Assembly: GCA_002715765.1 (NCBI GenBank)
Contig: PAZY01000053.1
Coordinates: 1 to 63,518, forward strand
DNA: 63,518 nucleotides
Direction of reading: 5' to 3'
From: Rhodobiaceae bacterium
GTDB lineage: Bacteria; Pseudomonadota; Alphaproteobacteria; Parvibaculales; Parvibaculaceae
Shown in pieces: positions 24,946-35,844 of this stretch; the first letter of the stretch is position 1; every line of letters begins with the position of its first letter. The translations under genes were made by a program, and so were the position numbers. The notes below the pieces were generated by a model. It ran no database searches. It was not told the DNA's origin and was given only the letters and a program-made list of their open reading frames with translations.

Positions 24946-26388
24946 CTAACGCGGGAGGCGTACACCCTGCACGTCCAACTCCCGAATTTTCTTTCGCAGC
25001 GTGTTACGGTTAATGCCGAGCAATTGCGAGGCTTTGATCTGATTTCCTCGCGTCGCGGCAAGGCAGATGCTCAAAAGGGGCTTTTCCACCTGCGCCAAAA
25101 CACGCTCATGCAGCCCGTCTGGCGGCAAATCATCCCCAAACGAGGCAAACTCCCGGATAAGCGCCCGTTCGACAAGTTCACTCAGCCCTTCATCGCCGCC
25201 GGCGGGTTCAGGCGGTATGCCGAATGTCGGTTCGGCAAGCTCAATTTTGAGGACCGAGACGCCAATGGTTTCCTCGGTGTAGAGCGCGGCTAGCCGCCGC
25301 ACCAGATTCTCCAGTTCGCGCACATTGCCCGGCCAGCGATAGCGTTTGAGAAGGTCCATGCCTTCCACATCTACAGACTTGGGCGGCAGTCCCTCTTCCT
25401 GGGCAAGCTTCAGGAAGTGACGAACCAGATCGGGAATATCCTCCGTCCGCTCCCGCAAAGGCGGCAACCGGATTGGAACCACGTTCAGGCGATAAAACAG
25501 ATCCTCGCGAAACAGTCCCTGATTGATCAATTGTTTCAGGTCGCGGTTGGTCGCCGCCACAATCCGTACATCTGTTTTGATAGGTGTACGCCCTCCAACC
25601 GTGGTGTACTCCCCCTCCTGCAGGACGCGCAGCAGACGGGTTTGTGCTTCCATCGGCATGTCTCCGATTTCATCCAGAAAAAGCGTTCCCCCTTCGGCCT
25701 GCTGAAAACGGCCGGTGCTTCGCTGGCTGGCGCCGGTGAATGCCCCCTTTTCGTGACCAAACAATTCACTCTCGATCAGTTCTCGCGGGATTGCCGCCAT
25801 ATTGATGGCAACAAAAGGGCCCTGACGGCGCTTCCCATAGTCATGCAGCGCTTTCGCGACGAGTTCTTTCCCCGTACCACTTTCGCCCGACACCATGACA
25901 GACAGGTCCGTTTGCATCAGACGCGCAAGAACGCGATAAATTTCCTGCATGGCCGGTGACCGCCCGATAAGCGGGATTTTGTCGTCATCCTCCGGCTTCA
26001 GGACCGGCACACCGCTTGCGCCGGGTGTGGAGAGCGCACGTTCCGCGACGGCAATGACTTCGTTCAGGTCAAAGGGTTTGGGCAGATATTCATACGCCCC
26101 TCTTTCCGCCGCTGTAATCGCTGTCATCAGCGTGTTCTGTGCACTGATAACAACAATTGGAATGTCAGGTCTGACTTTTTTAATACGCGGAATAAGGTCG
26201 AAACCATTTTCATCAGGCATCATGACATCGGTAAAGACGAGATCACCGTCTCCCTGGCTTGCCCAGCGCCACAATGTTGCGGCGTTCGATGTTGTCCGAA
26301 CGTCATATCCGACACGGGTCAGCGCCTGACTTAGCACGGTCCGAATGGCAGCGTCGTCATCAGCAATCAGAATGGTCCCAGAAGGCAT
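24946..26388 (-). CDS. ntrC: Nitrogen regulator NtrC (sigma-54 activator)
   Basis: 480 residues: receiver domain with Asp54 in [14 protein letters not shown]+ domain with GESGTGKE and an intact [10 protein letters not shown] sigma-54 contact loop, Walker [14 protein letters not shown], and a C-terminal Fis-type HTH ([18 protein letters not shown]). Phosphorylated by NtrB under nitrogen limitation, it activates glnA and assimilation genes. Follows ntrB by 26 bases. Confidence 0.95.
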   Translation of the reverse strand: MPSGTILIADDDAAIRTVLSQALTRVGYDVRTTSNAATLWRWASQGDGDLVFTDVMMPDENGFDLIPRIKKVRPDIPIVVISAQNTLMTAITAAERGAYEYLPKPFDLNEVIAVAERALSTPGASGVPVLKPEDDDKIPLIGRSPAMQEIYRVLARLMQTDLSVMVSGESGTGKELVAKALHDYGKRRQGPFVAINMAAIPRELIESELFGHEKGAFTGASQRSTGRFQQAEGGTLFLDEIGDMPMEAQTRLLRVLQEGEYTTVGGRTPIKTDVRIVAATNRDLKQLINQGLFREDLFYRLNVVPIRLPPLRERTEDIPDLVRHFLKLAQEEGLPPKSVDVEGMDLLKRYRWPGNVRELENLVRRLAALYTEETIGVSVLKIELAEPTFGIPPEPAGGDEGLSELVERALIREFASFGDDLPPDGLHERVLAQVEKPLLSICLAATRGNQIKASQLLGINRNTLRKKIRELDVQGVRLPR

Positions 26389-26414
26389 GTCGGTATCTTT
26401 CTTTGCTTCAATTT

Positions 26415-27548
26415 CTAGTTTTCGCCGGGCATACCGGGCATGGCGCTATCGCCCATATGCATTGGCAGGAGAACGCGGAAGACCGTTTTGCGTGGCTGGC
26501 TGTCGCATTCAATGATGCCGCCGTGATCGCCAACAATCTTGGCGACCAGAGCCAACCCAAGACCAGTACCGGATGATTTTGTCGTCACGAACGGATCAAA
26601 GAGATAAGGCAGAAGATCGCTTGGGACACCCGGGCCATTATCGATCACGCAGATTTCGATGGGCAGGCCCACGCGTTCCCGGCTTCCGGGCACGGCGAGG
26701 CGAACGCCGGGACGAAACGCCGTTGTCAGCGTGATTTCGCCATCCGGTTTACCAACCGCCTCTGCCGCGTTTTTCACAAGATTAAGAAAGACCTGTATCA
26801 ATTGATCCTGATCTCCCGGCACCGGCGGCAACGAGGGGTCATACTCCTCACCGATCTTCAGGTCACTTGCAAAACCGGTTTGCGCCAATTGTTTCACCCG
26901 CCCCAGCACAACGTGAATATTGGTGGGCAATCTTGGCACGGGCCGTTCGTCGGAGAATACTTCCATCCGGTCCACAAGTTTACAGATGCGATCTGTTTCA
27001 TCGCAGATCAGGCGTGTCAGAGTCCGGTCATCTTCCGTCGCCACCTGCTCCAACAGCTGTGCGGCCCCGCGAATACCCGACAACGGATTTTTGATTTCAT
27101 GCGCGAGAACCGCCGCCATACCGACAACAGAACGTGCCGCGCCACGATGTGTAAGTTGCCGGTCCATCTTGTGCGCCATGGTTCGTTCCTGAAGGATCAC
27201 CAGCACATGACCGGGCGTGTCCACGATCGGCGACACCTGAATATCAACACCGCGTTCCCCAAAACGCGGGGAAGCAAGTTCGACACCATATTCGTTCACC
27301 GAAGTTCCATTCTCCATGACCTGTTGAATAAGGGCCAAGAGCGGACTACCGAATGACACAAAGGTCGCAAGCTTATTGCGCATGAGCACGGCGCGACTTG
27401 CATCAAAAAAAGTCTCAGCAGCATCGTTGACGAACTCCGCCTGCATGCGTTCATTCACTGCAAGCACGGGGTTGGGCATCGCATTCAGGATCTGCGTTGT
27501 ATCCGGCGGCAACCCTACCATTGTCTGCTTAGCGCTCTCGCTACTCAT
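26415..27548 (-). CDS. ntrB: Nitrogen sensor kinase/phosphatase NtrB
   Basis: 377 residues with no membrane span: an N-terminal PAS domain (about 18-120), a HisKA domain with His150 in [14 protein letters not shown], and a GHKL ATPase domain with GPGV and [11 protein letters not shown] boxes. A cytosolic partner of the PII protein that sets the phosphorylation state of NtrC. The start overlaps the dusB stop by four bases, the classical nifR3-ntrB-ntrC order. Confidence 0.94.
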   Translation of the reverse strand: MSSESAKQTMVGLPPDTTQILNAMPNPVLAVNERMQAEFVNDAAETFFDASRAVLMRNKLATFVSFGSPLLALIQQVMENGTSVNEYGVELASPRFGERGVDIQVSPIVDTPGHVLVILQERTMAHKMDRQLTHRGAARSVVGMAAVLAHEIKNPLSGIRGAAQLLEQVATEDDRTLTRLICDETDRICKLVDRMEVFSDERPVPRLPTNIHVVLGRVKQLAQTGFASDLKIGEEYDPSLPPVPGDQDQLIQVFLNLVKNAAEAVGKPDGEITLTTAFRPGVRLAVPGSRERVGLPIEICVIDNGPGVPSDLLPYLFDPFVTTKSSGTGLGLALVAKIVGDHGGIIECDSQPRKTVFRVLLPMHMGDSAMPGMPGEN

Positions 27549-28546
27549 GCCACCCTCCGTTTATCCGCTTCCGCAAAAAAGCGCTCCAGTTCTCCCAGCA
27601 CCTTGTCGCTGTCTGAGCTGGGTAGCAGGTCAGACTTCAACTGCCTCAAATCCATGCCCCAGTCTGCCCCCGCATGGTCGAGGTAAGCGGCCAGATGCTT
27701 GCGCACGATGCGCAAGCCAAGGTTGGGACCATAAAGTGCCAGAGAGTCGAGGTAATGTGCTTTGACGATATCCCAGCGCTCCCGCGGTCCCGGGGCCGGC
27801 ATGGCGGGCCTCCCGTCCAGCGCGTTATGCACTTCGGTGAGAAACCATGGTCGGCCATTGGCGCCCCGCCCGATCATCACACCGTCGGCGCCCGACTGGT
27901 GGAGACAGGTTTTCGCGTCCTCAACACTCTCAATATCGCCATTGGCAACAAGAGGAATGGAAATAGCCTCTTTCACCTGTCGGATAGCTTTCCAGTCCGC
28001 TCTTCCTTTGTAGAACTGACACCGTGTGCGACCATGCACAGTGACAAGCTTGACCCCTGCCGCCTCTGCCCGAGCGGCCAGCGTTGGTGCGTTGATAGTG
28101 TTCTCATCCCAGCCGAGACGCATTTTGAGGGTCACAGGCTTTGTGGTCGCCTTCACAGTTGCCTCAACCAGCGAGACAGCGTGATCGAGATCGCGCATAA
28201 GGGCGGAACCAGAGAGACCGTTTGTCACCTGGCGGGCCGGACATCCCATATTGATATCTATAACATCTGCGCCGGCATCCTCCGCCAACCTGGCACCCTC
28301 CGCCATCCAATGCGCTTCCCTGCCTGCCAGCTGAATAACGAGGGGAGATAATTGCCCACCCCCGGCCGCGCGCCGCATCACGTCAGGGCGCGCCTGCGCA
28401 AGCTGATCGCTGGCAACCATCTCCGACACAAGCAGGGCTGGCGCACATTTCGCAACCGCCAGCCGATAGGGCAAATCCGTGACACCGGACATGGGGGCCA
28501 GAACAACACGGCTGGTCAGCTTTTGCTCACCGATGGAAATGTCCAT
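27545..28546 (-). CDS. dusB: tRNA-dihydrouridine synthase (DusB/NifR3)
   Basis: 333 residues, TIM-barrel FMN enzyme. SGVTDLPYR (20-28) binds FMN; Cys102 in [10 protein letters not shown] is the catalytic acid; a C-terminal helical RNA-binding domain follows. Reduces uridine to dihydrouridine in the tRNA D-loop. First gene of the ntrBC operon and divergent from ispDF; the 145 bases between them must hold both promoters. Confidence 0.93.
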   Translation of the reverse strand: MDISIGEQKLTSRVVLAPMSGVTDLPYRLAVAKCAPALLVSEMVASDQLAQARPDVMRRAAGGGQLSPLVIQLAGREAHWMAEGARLAEDAGADVIDINMGCPARQVTNGLSGSALMRDLDHAVSLVEATVKATTKPVTLKMRLGWDENTINAPTLAARAEAAGVKLVTVHGRTRCQFYKGRADWKAIRQVKEAISIPLVANGDIESVEDAKTCLHQSGADGVMIGRGANGRPWFLTEVHNALDGRPAMPAPGPRERWDIVKAHYLDSLALYGPNLGLRIVRKHLAAYLDHAGADWGMDLRQLKSDLLPSSDSDKVLGELERFFAEADKRRVA

Positions 28547-28691
28547 ATATTAGGCAACTTCTTTTATGCATAAATCTTATGCAATTTGTAGATGGTCCTG
28601 CGGGTTCGCACAAGCCAAGAATGCGCTTTTCTCCTGAAAATCATCGACTTGCTGGCTTGCAAAGCCTCCTGCGAGGTGCGAAACGAGGGTT

Positions 28692-29852
28692 ATGCGTGTA
28701 GCCGCCCTTATTGTGGCCGCCGGGCGGGGAACCCGCGCGGGTGCGGGCCTTCCCAAACAATACCGTCCATTGGGCGGTGTTCCGCTGCTGCGCCATACAC
28801 TGGCTGCCTTTTGCGGACACCCGATGATTGACCTGACCCTGACCGTCATTCACCCGGATGATACGGCTCTTTTCCGCACCGCTTCACAAGGCCTCCCCAA
28901 ACAGGTTGCTTTCGTTCCAGGCGAGGCGAGCCGGCAGGCCTCCGTACTGGCGGGGCTTGAAGCGCTCACGGCCCATGAACCTACTCATGTCCTGATCCAC
29001 GATGGTGCGCGGCCGTTCGTCTCACCGACACTGATCGACGCGGTTTTGAGAGGCCTGGAAACAGCCGACGGGGCCCTCCCTGCCCTTGCCGTAATCGACA
29101 CGCTGAGGCGCGACCTTGCCGGGAAAGCGGGCGAGACCGTTTCGCGTGACGGGCTCGTTCGCGCACAAACACCCCAAGGCTTCCGCTTCGGTGCTATTCT
29201 CGCGGCGCATCGCGCCGCACCACATGACCGGTTTACAGATGATGCCGCAATCGCGGCAGAGGCCGCTCTTCAGACTGTTCTTGTTCCCGGTGCGGAGGAG
29301 AATTTCAAAGTGACAGAAGCACAGGATTTTATAAGAGCTGAACGTCACCTGTCTCAGCTCCGCGAAACCCGGACCGGCAGTGGATTTGACGTGCACCGTT
29401 TCTGCGATGGTGACCATGTCACGCTATGCGGCGTCACAATACCCCATACACATGGCCTACTGGGTCATTCAGATGCCGATGTGGGGCTGCATTCGCTGAC
29501 AGATGCGCTGCTGGGTGCCATTGGCGCAGGTGATATTGGCGACCATTTTCCGCCCTCCGACATGCAATGGAAAGGCGCGACCTCTGATATTTTTCTGGCA
29601 CATGCCGGCCAACTCGTCAGGGCGCGCGGCGGGCAGATCAACAATCTTGACGTGACGTTGATTTGCGAAGCCCCGAAAATCGGACCTCATCGCGATGCCA
29701 TGCGACAAAAAATTGCAGAGATCCTGCAGGTTGATGTTTCCCGGGTGAGCGTCAAAGCGACCACGACGGAAGCCCTTGGCTTTACGGGCCGACGTGAAGG
29801 TATTGCGGCTCAAGCCATCGCGACTGTCCTGCTTCCGCTGAACGGAGACTGA
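28692..29852 (+). CDS. ispDF: Bifunctional IspD/IspF (MEP isoprenoid pathway)
   Basis: 386 residues. The N-terminal IspD domain (1-220) has the CTP-binding [17 protein letters not shown] and HDGARPFV. The C-terminal IspF domain (from about 226) has the metal-binding GSGFDVHRF (Asp233, His235) and [19 protein letters not shown]. It makes CDP-methylerythritol and then cyclises the phosphorylated product. The fusion is typical of alphaproteobacteria; the intermediate step needs IspE, not seen here. pgpA starts two bases after. Confidence 0.94.
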   Translation: MRVAALIVAAGRGTRAGAGLPKQYRPLGGVPLLRHTLAAFCGHPMIDLTLTVIHPDDTALFRTASQGLPKQVAFVPGEASRQASVLAGLEALTAHEPTHVLIHDGARPFVSPTLIDAVLRGLETADGALPALAVIDTLRRDLAGKAGETVSRDGLVRAQTPQGFRFGAILAAHRAAPHDRFTDDAAIAAEAALQTVLVPGAEENFKVTEAQDFIRAERHLSQLRETRTGSGFDVHRFCDGDHVTLCGVTIPHTHGLLGHSDADVGLHSLTDALLGAIGAGDIGDHFPPSDMQWKGATSDIFLAHAGQLVRARGGQINNLDVTLICEAPKIGPHRDAMRQKIAEILQVDVSRVSVKATTTEALGFTGRREGIAAQAIATVLLPLNGD

Positions 29853-29853
29853 A

Positions 29854-30309
29854 ATGCCTTCACCCGCCCTTCTCATTGCGACGTGGTTTGGTTCCGGTCT
29901 GCTACCGAAAGCCCCCGGTACCTGGGGATCACTTGCCGCGCTTCCCGTTGCTTGGGGCATTGTCACACTGACCGGCACACCTCACTCGCTTCTGCTTGCA
30001 GCACTCATTCTTTTGCCAATTGGCGCCTGGGCGGCGGCCCGTCACAGTGCAACGTTGGGAACACATGACGCAGGCGAAATTGTTGTAGATGAAGTTGTAG
30101 GGATCTGGCTCGTACTGGGAGTGATACCTGTAGCTCCTCTCTGGTGGGTGGCCGGTTTTGCCGTCTTCCGGCTTTTTGATGTGCTGAAACCCTGGCCGAT
30201 CAGCTGGCTGGATACCCATATATCAGGTGGTTGGGGTATCATGCTTGATGATGTTGCGGCTGGCATTGCTGGTGCTGCTGTGCTTGCGGCTGTTTTTCTC
30301 TCTATTTAA
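29854..30309 (+). CDS. pgpA: Phosphatidylglycerophosphatase A
   Basis: 151 residues with about four membrane spans. Family signatures are LPKAPGTWGSLAALP near the start, GEIVVDEVVGIWL in the middle and FRLFDVLKPWPI with a late LDDVAAG acidic motif. Removes a phosphate from phosphatidylglycerophosphate in phospholipid synthesis. Begins two bases after ispDF and is followed nine bases later by the disrupted cinA-like gene. Confidence 0.92.
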   Translation: MPSPALLIATWFGSGLLPKAPGTWGSLAALPVAWGIVTLTGTPHSLLLAALILLPIGAWAAARHSATLGTHDAGEIVVDEVVGIWLVLGVIPVAPLWWVAGFAVFRLFDVLKPWPISWLDTHISGGWGIMLDDVAAGIAGAAVLAAVFLSI

Positions 30310-30318
30310 GGAACCGGC

Positions 30319-30819
30319 ATGTCACTTTTTCCACGTCCCATCCTGCAACTTGCGGAACTTGTGCTTGCAGATGCGAGAGAGAAAAACCTCAAGATTGTTA
30401 CAGCAGAAAGCTGCACTGGCGGGCTTGTTGGCGGTTGTCTGACAGAGGTTGCCGGTTCCTCGGCCGTTGGGGACCGGGGGTTCATTACCTATTCCAATGA
30501 AGCCAAACGCGATATGCTGGGCGTGCCTGGTGACATGATCGCCGATCATGGCGCGGTGAGCGAACCTGTTGCACGCGCCATGGCTGAAGGCGCGCTCGAA
30601 GAAAGCCGAGCCCATGTCAGTGTTTCAATCACCTGAATTGCAGGACCAGGCGGCGGCACACCCCTGAAACCGGTTGGGCTCGTTCATTTTGCCACAGCAC
30701 GTCAACGCTTCGGCATCATCCATGAAGTCTATCGTTTCGGGGACGTTGGCCGTGATGAAGTTCGCATGCAGGCCGTACAGGCAGCATTGGAGCTCTTACG
30801 ACGGCAGATCGAGCGGTAA
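30319..30819 (+). pseudogene. CinA C-terminal-domain protein interrupted by TGA
   Basis: The reading frame from ATG 30319 to TAA 30817 is collinear with stand-alone CinA C-domain (PncC, nicotinamide-nucleotide amidase) proteins: TAESCTGGLVGGCLTEVAGSS, then YSNEAKRDMLGV, SVSIT, then IAGPGGGTPLKPVGLVHFA. A single in-frame TGA at 30634-30636 stands exactly where the family has glycine in the T-G-I-A-G-P-G-G motif (GGA to TGA, one base). Everything after it remains in frame and looks functional. It is a fresh nonsense mutation, a sequencing error or, less likely, a read-through. The end overlaps the convergent gene by 24 bases. Confidence 0.85.
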
Positions 30820-31284
30820 GTGCGCGGGCTCACCATAAAGCGCATCTGCCCGGCTGAAAAAGGCTGTCACAATCTTGCGGACCGCCCGGTCAAACAGACC
30901 GCCGACCATGCGCTCCAATGTCCTGCTCTTGAATTCAAAATCGACCAGAAAGTCGACAATCGTCTCCTCGTCTTCCTTTGAGGGATGAGGTTCAAAGCGC
31001 CAGCGATTGTCGAGGTGTTTAAAGGGCCCGTTCACATAGTCCACATCAATGGACCGTGCCGCACGATTGATCGTTACGCGACTGCGAAAACGCTCGCGGA
31101 ACATTTTGTATGAAACGAGAAGATCCGCGATAACGACTTCCGTCTCTCCGATCGTTTTACGTTCGCGCACGCGCACACCGGAGCACCAGGGTAAAAACTC
31201 GGGGTAAGACTCGATATCGGCAACCAGATTAAAGAGATCATCGGGCTTGTGGGCGACGGTGCGCCGTTCAGCATGAGAGGGCAC
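30796..31284 (-). CDS. COQ10/RatA-like START-domain protein
   Basis: 162 residues of the polyketide-cyclase/START fold. Typical elements are a DLFNLVADIESYPEFLPWC segment, the ERF-SRV strand and FDFEFKSRTLERMVGGLFD near the end. Relatives bind ubiquinone or are named RatA in E. coli; in alphaproteobacteria the COQ10-like role is more likely. The gene follows lipA by five bases on the same strand. Confidence 0.8.
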   Translation of the reverse strand: MPSHAERRTVAHKPDDLFNLVADIESYPEFLPWCSGVRVRERKTIGETEVVIADLLVSYKMFRERFRSRVTINRAARSIDVDYVNGPFKHLDNRWRFEPHPSKEDEETIVDFLVDFEFKSRTLERMVGGLFDRAVRKIVTAFFSRADALYGEPAHLPLDLPS

Positions 31285-31289
31285 GCGGT

Positions 31290-32264
31290 TCAGGCCTTAC
31301 CAAGTTTTGCATCACGCGCAGCACGTAAAGACGCAAAGTCCGCATCCGCATGATAGGATGATCGGGTCAGCGGGGTCGATGAAACCATCAGAAACCCTTT
31401 GCTTCGCGCAATCGTTTCGTAAGATTTAAATTCATCCGGCGTTACAAAACGATCAATCGCCGCATGCTTGCGCGTGGGCTGCAAATATTGACCGATGGTC
31501 AGAAAATCAATTTCGGCCGAGCGCATATCATCCATCACCTGCATGATCTCATCACGCGCCTCTCCCAGTCCAACCATCAGGCCTGATTTGGTGAAAATCG
31601 TCGGGTCGATTTCCTTTACCCGTTGAAGCAAACGCAGCGAATGAAAATAGCGTGCGCCGGGCCGAATGCCGAGATAGAGCCGGGGCACGGTTTCAAGATT
31701 ATGGTTGAACACATCAGGGCGGGCCTCGACCACCACCTCAAGCGCACCTGGCTTCCGCAGAAAATCCGGCGTCAGGATTTCAATCGTCGTCGATGGCGTA
31801 CGCGCCCTGATTGCCTGAATGGTGTTTGCGAAATGTGCTGCGCCACCATCATCCAGATCATCCCGGTCAACCGAGGTAATCACAACATGCCGAAGCCCCA
31901 GTTTTTCAACAGCGTTCGCCACGTTCTCTGGTTCAGCCGGGTCGAGGGCATCTGGTAAACCTGTGCGTACATTGCAAAAAGCACAAGCGCGCGTGCACGT
32001 GTCTCCCATAATCATCATGGTCGCGTGCTTCTGGGTCCAGCATTCGCCGATATTGGGACAACCTGCCTCTTCGCACACCGTCACAAGGCCATTTTCGCGC
32101 ACGGTTTTTCGGGTTTCAGCATAGACGGGCGAACCCGGTGCTTTCACGCGGATCCAGTCCGGTTTGCGCACGACGGGCGTGTCCGGACGTTTGGCCTTTT
32201 CGGGGTGCCGGGCGCGCTCGCCGGGCTGCGGCGTGCCACCTACTGTGTTGAGAACCGTTACCAT
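31290..32264 (-). CDS. lipA: Lipoyl synthase LipA
   Basis: 324 residues, a radical-SAM enzyme with two iron-sulfur clusters. The auxiliary cluster uses C64, C69 and C75 ([12 protein letters not shown]); the SAM cluster uses C90, C94 and C97 (CTRACAFC). The C-terminal RSSYHAD contains the serine ligand of the family. Inserts two sulfurs into octanoyl groups on lipoyl domains such as those of PdhB and PdhC encoded just upstream. Confidence 0.95.
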   Translation of the reverse strand: MVTVLNTVGGTPQPGERARHPEKAKRPDTPVVRKPDWIRVKAPGSPVYAETRKTVRENGLVTVCEEAGCPNIGECWTQKHATMMIMGDTCTRACAFCNVRTGLPDALDPAEPENVANAVEKLGLRHVVITSVDRDDLDDGGAAHFANTIQAIRARTPSTTIEILTPDFLRKPGALEVVVEARPDVFNHNLETVPRLYLGIRPGARYFHSLRLLQRVKEIDPTIFTKSGLMVGLGEARDEIMQVMDDMRSAEIDFLTIGQYLQPTRKHAAIDRFVTPDEFKSYETIARSKGFLMVSSTPLTRSSYHADADFASLRAARDAKLGKA

Positions 32265-32343
32265 CTTCTGTCCAGCTGTTTTCCGTTCGGGAACATATAG
32301 AGTGTATCCCGGAAAGATTAAGATCGGGACCTTTAGTTTTTAC

Positions 32344-33090
32344 TCATTGTGAGATGCTTTGTCGCGCACGCCGCCGTTCTCGCCGCGCGGCGGCCCACAA
32401 ATTGAGTGTTTCCACGCCAATTGAGAAGGCGATGGCGAAGTAGATGTAACCGCGTGGGATGTGGAAATGCAGCCCATCGGCGATGAGAGAGGCACCTACC
32501 AGAATGAGAAAAGCCAGCGCCAGCATTTTGACCGTCGGGTGCTCTTCGACAAAACGCCCGACAGGGCCCGCCGCAAAAAGCATGACCGCCATCGCGATCA
32601 GCACTGCCAGAACCATGATCTCGACATGCTCCGCCATACCGACGGCGGTAATCACACTGTCGAGGGAGAACACAATATCGAGGATTGCGATCTGAACAAT
32701 GGCGCCGGCAACGCTCATGGTTGCCGCACCTGCGGCATTATCATGCCCATGCCCCTCCACAGTTCCGTGAATTTCTGTCGTGCCTTTGGCCAGCAGAAAA
32801 AGCCCGCCAAAAAAAAGCACCATGTCGCGCCATGAAAATGACATGTCAAAGGCTGTGAACACGGGCGCCGTCAGGCCGATAACCCAGGCGATGGACATGA
32901 GCAGTACAAGGCGGGAGATCAGTGCACCCGCAAGCCCCCATTTTCGAACCGCATCCCGCCTGTGCTCCGGTGCTCGTGCCGCCAGAATGGTCAGGAAAAT
33001 CAGATTGTCGATGCCCAGGACAATTTCCAGGACGGCAAGTGTTGCCAAGCTTATCCAGGCCTGAGGATCTGTCAGCAGTTCGAGCATCAT
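32344..33090 (-). CDS. TerC-family membrane protein
   Basis: 248 residues with about seven membrane helices. The TerC signature acidic motifs are LEIVLGIDNLIFLTI near the start and ILDIVFSLDSVITAVGM in the middle. Related proteins export metals, chiefly manganese. A histidine-containing loop (HGTVEGHGHD) could hold metal. It lies between lpd and lipA on the same strand; the co-transcription may be fortuitous. Confidence 0.85.
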   Translation of the reverse strand: MMLELLTDPQAWISLATLAVLEIVLGIDNLIFLTILAARAPEHRRDAVRKWGLAGALISRLVLLMSIAWVIGLTAPVFTAFDMSFSWRDMVLFFGGLFLLAKGTTEIHGTVEGHGHDNAAGAATMSVAGAIVQIAILDIVFSLDSVITAVGMAEHVEIMVLAVLIAMAVMLFAAGPVGRFVEEHPTVKMLALAFLILVGASLIADGLHFHIPRGYIYFAIAFSIGVETLNLWAAARRERRRARQSISQ

Positions 33091-33114
33091 TTATGTCCGA
33101 GTGGGTTGAGGGTT

Positions 33115-34515
33115 TCAGATATGAAGAGCGCGTCCATACGCATCTAGCACGGATTCGTGCATCATCTCACTCAAAGTCGGGTGCGGGAAGACGGTTGCCA
33201 TCAAGTCGGCCTCTGTGGTTTCCAGCTGGCGGGCGAGCGTATAGCCCTGGATCAGTTCGGTCACCTCCGCGCCAACCATGTGTGCGCCCAGAAGTTCGCC
33301 GGTCTTTGCATCAAAGATCGTTTTGATCAGGCCTTCGGGTTCTCCCAGTGCGATAGCTTTGCCATTGCCGATAAACGGAAAACGCCCCACCTTTATTTCA
33401 TAACCCGCCTCTTTGGCTTTCGCTTCTGTCATGCCAACACTTGCCACCTGCGGATGGCAATAGGTGCAGCCGGGAATGTTGTCCGTGTTCATCGGGTGGA
33501 CGCCTTTTACCCCCGCAATACGCTCCGCAACCAATACGCCCTCGTGACTGGCCTTGTGAGCTAACCAGGGAGGGCCCACAAGATCACCAATTGCATAAAT
33601 GCCCTCTACGCCGGTTTCACACCACTCGTTGACCACGACATGGCCGCGGTCTGCTTTGATGCCCAGGGATTCCAAACCGATGTCTTCAATATTCCCCGTA
33701 ATGCCAACGGCAGAAATCACCTTCTCAACGCGCACGATGTCCGTCTTGCCACCCGGCAGTTCAATCGTTGCTTCGGCGCCTGATTTTGTTTTCTTGAGAC
33801 CGGTTACTTTTGCCCCCGTCAGAAGCGTCATTCCTTGTTTCTTAAAGGCTTTGGCTGCGAAGGTGGAAATTTCCGCATCTTCAACCGGCAACACTCTGTC
33901 CATCAGCTCCACCACCGTGACCTCGGCGCCGAACGTATTGTAGAAACTTGCAAACTCGATGCCGATTGCACCGGAGCCTATAACCAGAAGTGATTTCGGC
34001 ATGGTCTTTGGTACCATCGCCTCCCGGTAGGACCAGACAATCTCGCCATCCGGCTCCAACCCCGGCAAGGTGCGTGCCCGCGCACCCGTTGCCAAAATAA
34101 TATTCTTTGCACTGATCTCTTTTGTATCCGAGCCGTTTGTGACCGATACCTTTCCTTGTCCGACGAGCCTTCCTTCACCGATCAGCGTTTCAACCTTGTT
34201 TTTCTTCAACAACATTTTAATGCCGCTTGAAAGCTGCTTTGCCACGGTGCGTGACCGCTCCACTATCTTTTCCGGATTAAAGGTCACATTTTCCGCGGCG
34301 AGTCCAAACTCCTCCGCGCGCTGCATGTTGTGATAAATTTCGGCCGACCGCAGGAGCGCCTTGGTCGGAATACAGCCCCAGTTCAGGCAGATACCACCCA
34401 GCTCCGCCCGCTCCACAACTGCTTCCTTCAGCCCCAGTTGAGCAGCCCGTATTGCTGCAACATACCCGCCAGGGCCCGAACCAATTACTACAACATCATA
34501 GGTTTGAGTGCTCAT
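33115..34515 (-). CDS. lpdA: Dihydrolipoyl dehydrogenase (PDH E3)
   Basis: 466 residues. FAD-binding GSGPGGYVAA at 12-21, redox disulfide C43/C48 in GGICLNWGCIPTKAL, NAD-binding GSGAIGIEFA, and the C-terminal HPTLSEMMHE containing the catalytic His-Glu. Re-oxidises the dihydrolipoyl arm of E2. It follows pdhC by six bases, completing pdhA-pdhB-pdhC-lpd. Confidence 0.93.
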   Translation of the reverse strand: MSTQTYDVVVIGSGPGGYVAAIRAAQLGLKEAVVERAELGGICLNWGCIPTKALLRSAEIYHNMQRAEEFGLAAENVTFNPEKIVERSRTVAKQLSSGIKMLLKKNKVETLIGEGRLVGQGKVSVTNGSDTKEISAKNIILATGARARTLPGLEPDGEIVWSYREAMVPKTMPKSLLVIGSGAIGIEFASFYNTFGAEVTVVELMDRVLPVEDAEISTFAAKAFKKQGMTLLTGAKVTGLKKTKSGAEATIELPGGKTDIVRVEKVISAVGITGNIEDIGLESLGIKADRGHVVVNEWCETGVEGIYAIGDLVGPPWLAHKASHEGVLVAERIAGVKGVHPMNTDNIPGCTYCHPQVASVGMTEAKAKEAGYEIKVGRFPFIGNGKAIALGEPEGLIKTIFDAKTGELLGAHMVGAEVTELIQGYTLARQLETTEADLMATVFPHPTLSEMMHESVLDAYGRALHI

Positions 34516-34521
34516 CGGTCC

Positions 34522-35832
34522 TCACAGCAACATGGATGGGGGATATTCGATATAGGTCTTAAAGGCACTGAGGAGCCTGGCTCCCAACGCCCCATCTATC
34601 GCGCGATGATCACAGGAAAGCGTAACCGTCATCACTGTCGCGGCTGTCACCTCACCGCTCACAATGATCGCGCGCGACTCCCCCGCGCCGACGGCCAGAA
34701 TGGCTGCCTGAGGCGGGTTAATCACGGCGGTGAAGTGTTTCACCCCAAACATGCCGAGATTTGAAACGGAAAAGCTTCCACCTTCAAACTCTTGTGGTTT
34801 CAGTTTTTTCGCCTTTGCCCGCTCCGCCAATTGCTTGGCCTCTGCAGAAATTTCGGCCAGACCCTTTTCTTCTGCCCGGCGAATGATCGGGGTGATCAAC
34901 CCGCCTTCCAACGCTACAGCTATGCCGACATCACTATGATGATGCATCAACAATGCGTCGCCCGCAAAGCTGACATTGGCGTCAGGCACCTTCTTCAGAG
35001 CCAGCGCTGCCGCTCTCACTACAAAATCGTTCACCGACAGTTTGACACCCTCAGCCGCACCTTGTTCGTTCAAGGCCTGACGCACCTTCAAAAGCTCATC
35101 CAGCACGCAGTCGATGGTGAGGTAATAGTGAGGAATTTCCTGTTTGGATTGTGTCAGGCGTCTGGCGATGGCCTTGCGCATACCGTCTAGCGGCACTTCA
35201 TCATAAGAGCCTGCTTCATAGAAAGCACGGACACCGGCACCATCCTGTGTCCCGGCCTTTGCCCCGGCCTGTGCGGATGTTACGGGCCGGGTGTTTAACT
35301 GCCCGGCGATGGCTGACCCTGACAGACCTGCTACATCTGCCTTGACGATGCGGCCATGCGGCCCGGAACCCTTTATCTGTGAGAGATCAATCCCGCTGTC
35401 GGCGGCGATCCGCTTTGCAAGCGGGCTTGCAAATACACGCTCGCCTTTCTGCCGCACGGGTTTGGGAGTCTCTTCCCGCTTTGGTGTCACAGGTGCCGCC
35501 GGTGTGGCTTCTGCCTTTGGCAGTGTGGCTTCAGCCTTTGGCGACGTGGGCGCAGACGATGTAACATTATCGGCGGCGGACGGGTCTTCTCCCTCCAGGA
35601 GCAGAACGGCAATCGGCTCGTTGACAGGCACCCCCTCCGTTCCTTCGGCAATCAACAGCTTTCCAATAACCCCTTCATCAACGGCTTCCATCTCCATCGT
35701 GGCCTTGTCGGTTTCGATTTCAGCCAGCAGATCACCGGACTTTACCTCGTCGCCTTCTTTCACCAGCCATTTGGCGAGTGTTCCCTCTTCCATCGTGGGT
35801 GAGAGTGCAGGCATAAGAATTGATACAGGCAT
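34522..35832 (-). CDS. pdhC: Dihydrolipoamide acetyltransferase (PDH E2)
   Basis: 436 residues: an N-terminal lipoyl domain with Lys43 in [14 protein letters not shown], an Ala/Pro/Thr-rich linker (about 80-135), a peripheral-subunit-binding domain ([20 protein letters not shown]), a second linker and the catalytic domain ending in [12 protein letters not shown] with the active-site His and Asp. Core of the pyruvate dehydrogenase complex. Its first 40 residues are almost the same as those of PdhB. Confidence 0.94.
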   Translation of the reverse strand: MPVSILMPALSPTMEEGTLAKWLVKEGDEVKSGDLLAEIETDKATMEMEAVDEGVIGKLLIAEGTEGVPVNEPIAVLLLEGEDPSAADNVTSSAPTSPKAEATLPKAEATPAAPVTPKREETPKPVRQKGERVFASPLAKRIAADSGIDLSQIKGSGPHGRIVKADVAGLSGSAIAGQLNTRPVTSAQAGAKAGTQDGAGVRAFYEAGSYDEVPLDGMRKAIARRLTQSKQEIPHYYLTIDCVLDELLKVRQALNEQGAAEGVKLSVNDFVVRAAALALKKVPDANVSFAGDALLMHHHSDVGIAVALEGGLITPIIRRAEEKGLAEISAEAKQLAERAKAKKLKPQEFEGGSFSVSNLGMFGVKHFTAVINPPQAAILAVGAGESRAIIVSGEVTAATVMTVTLSCDHRAIDGALGARLLSAFKTYIEYPPSMLL

Positions 35833-35844
35833 CGGCTCTCTCCC

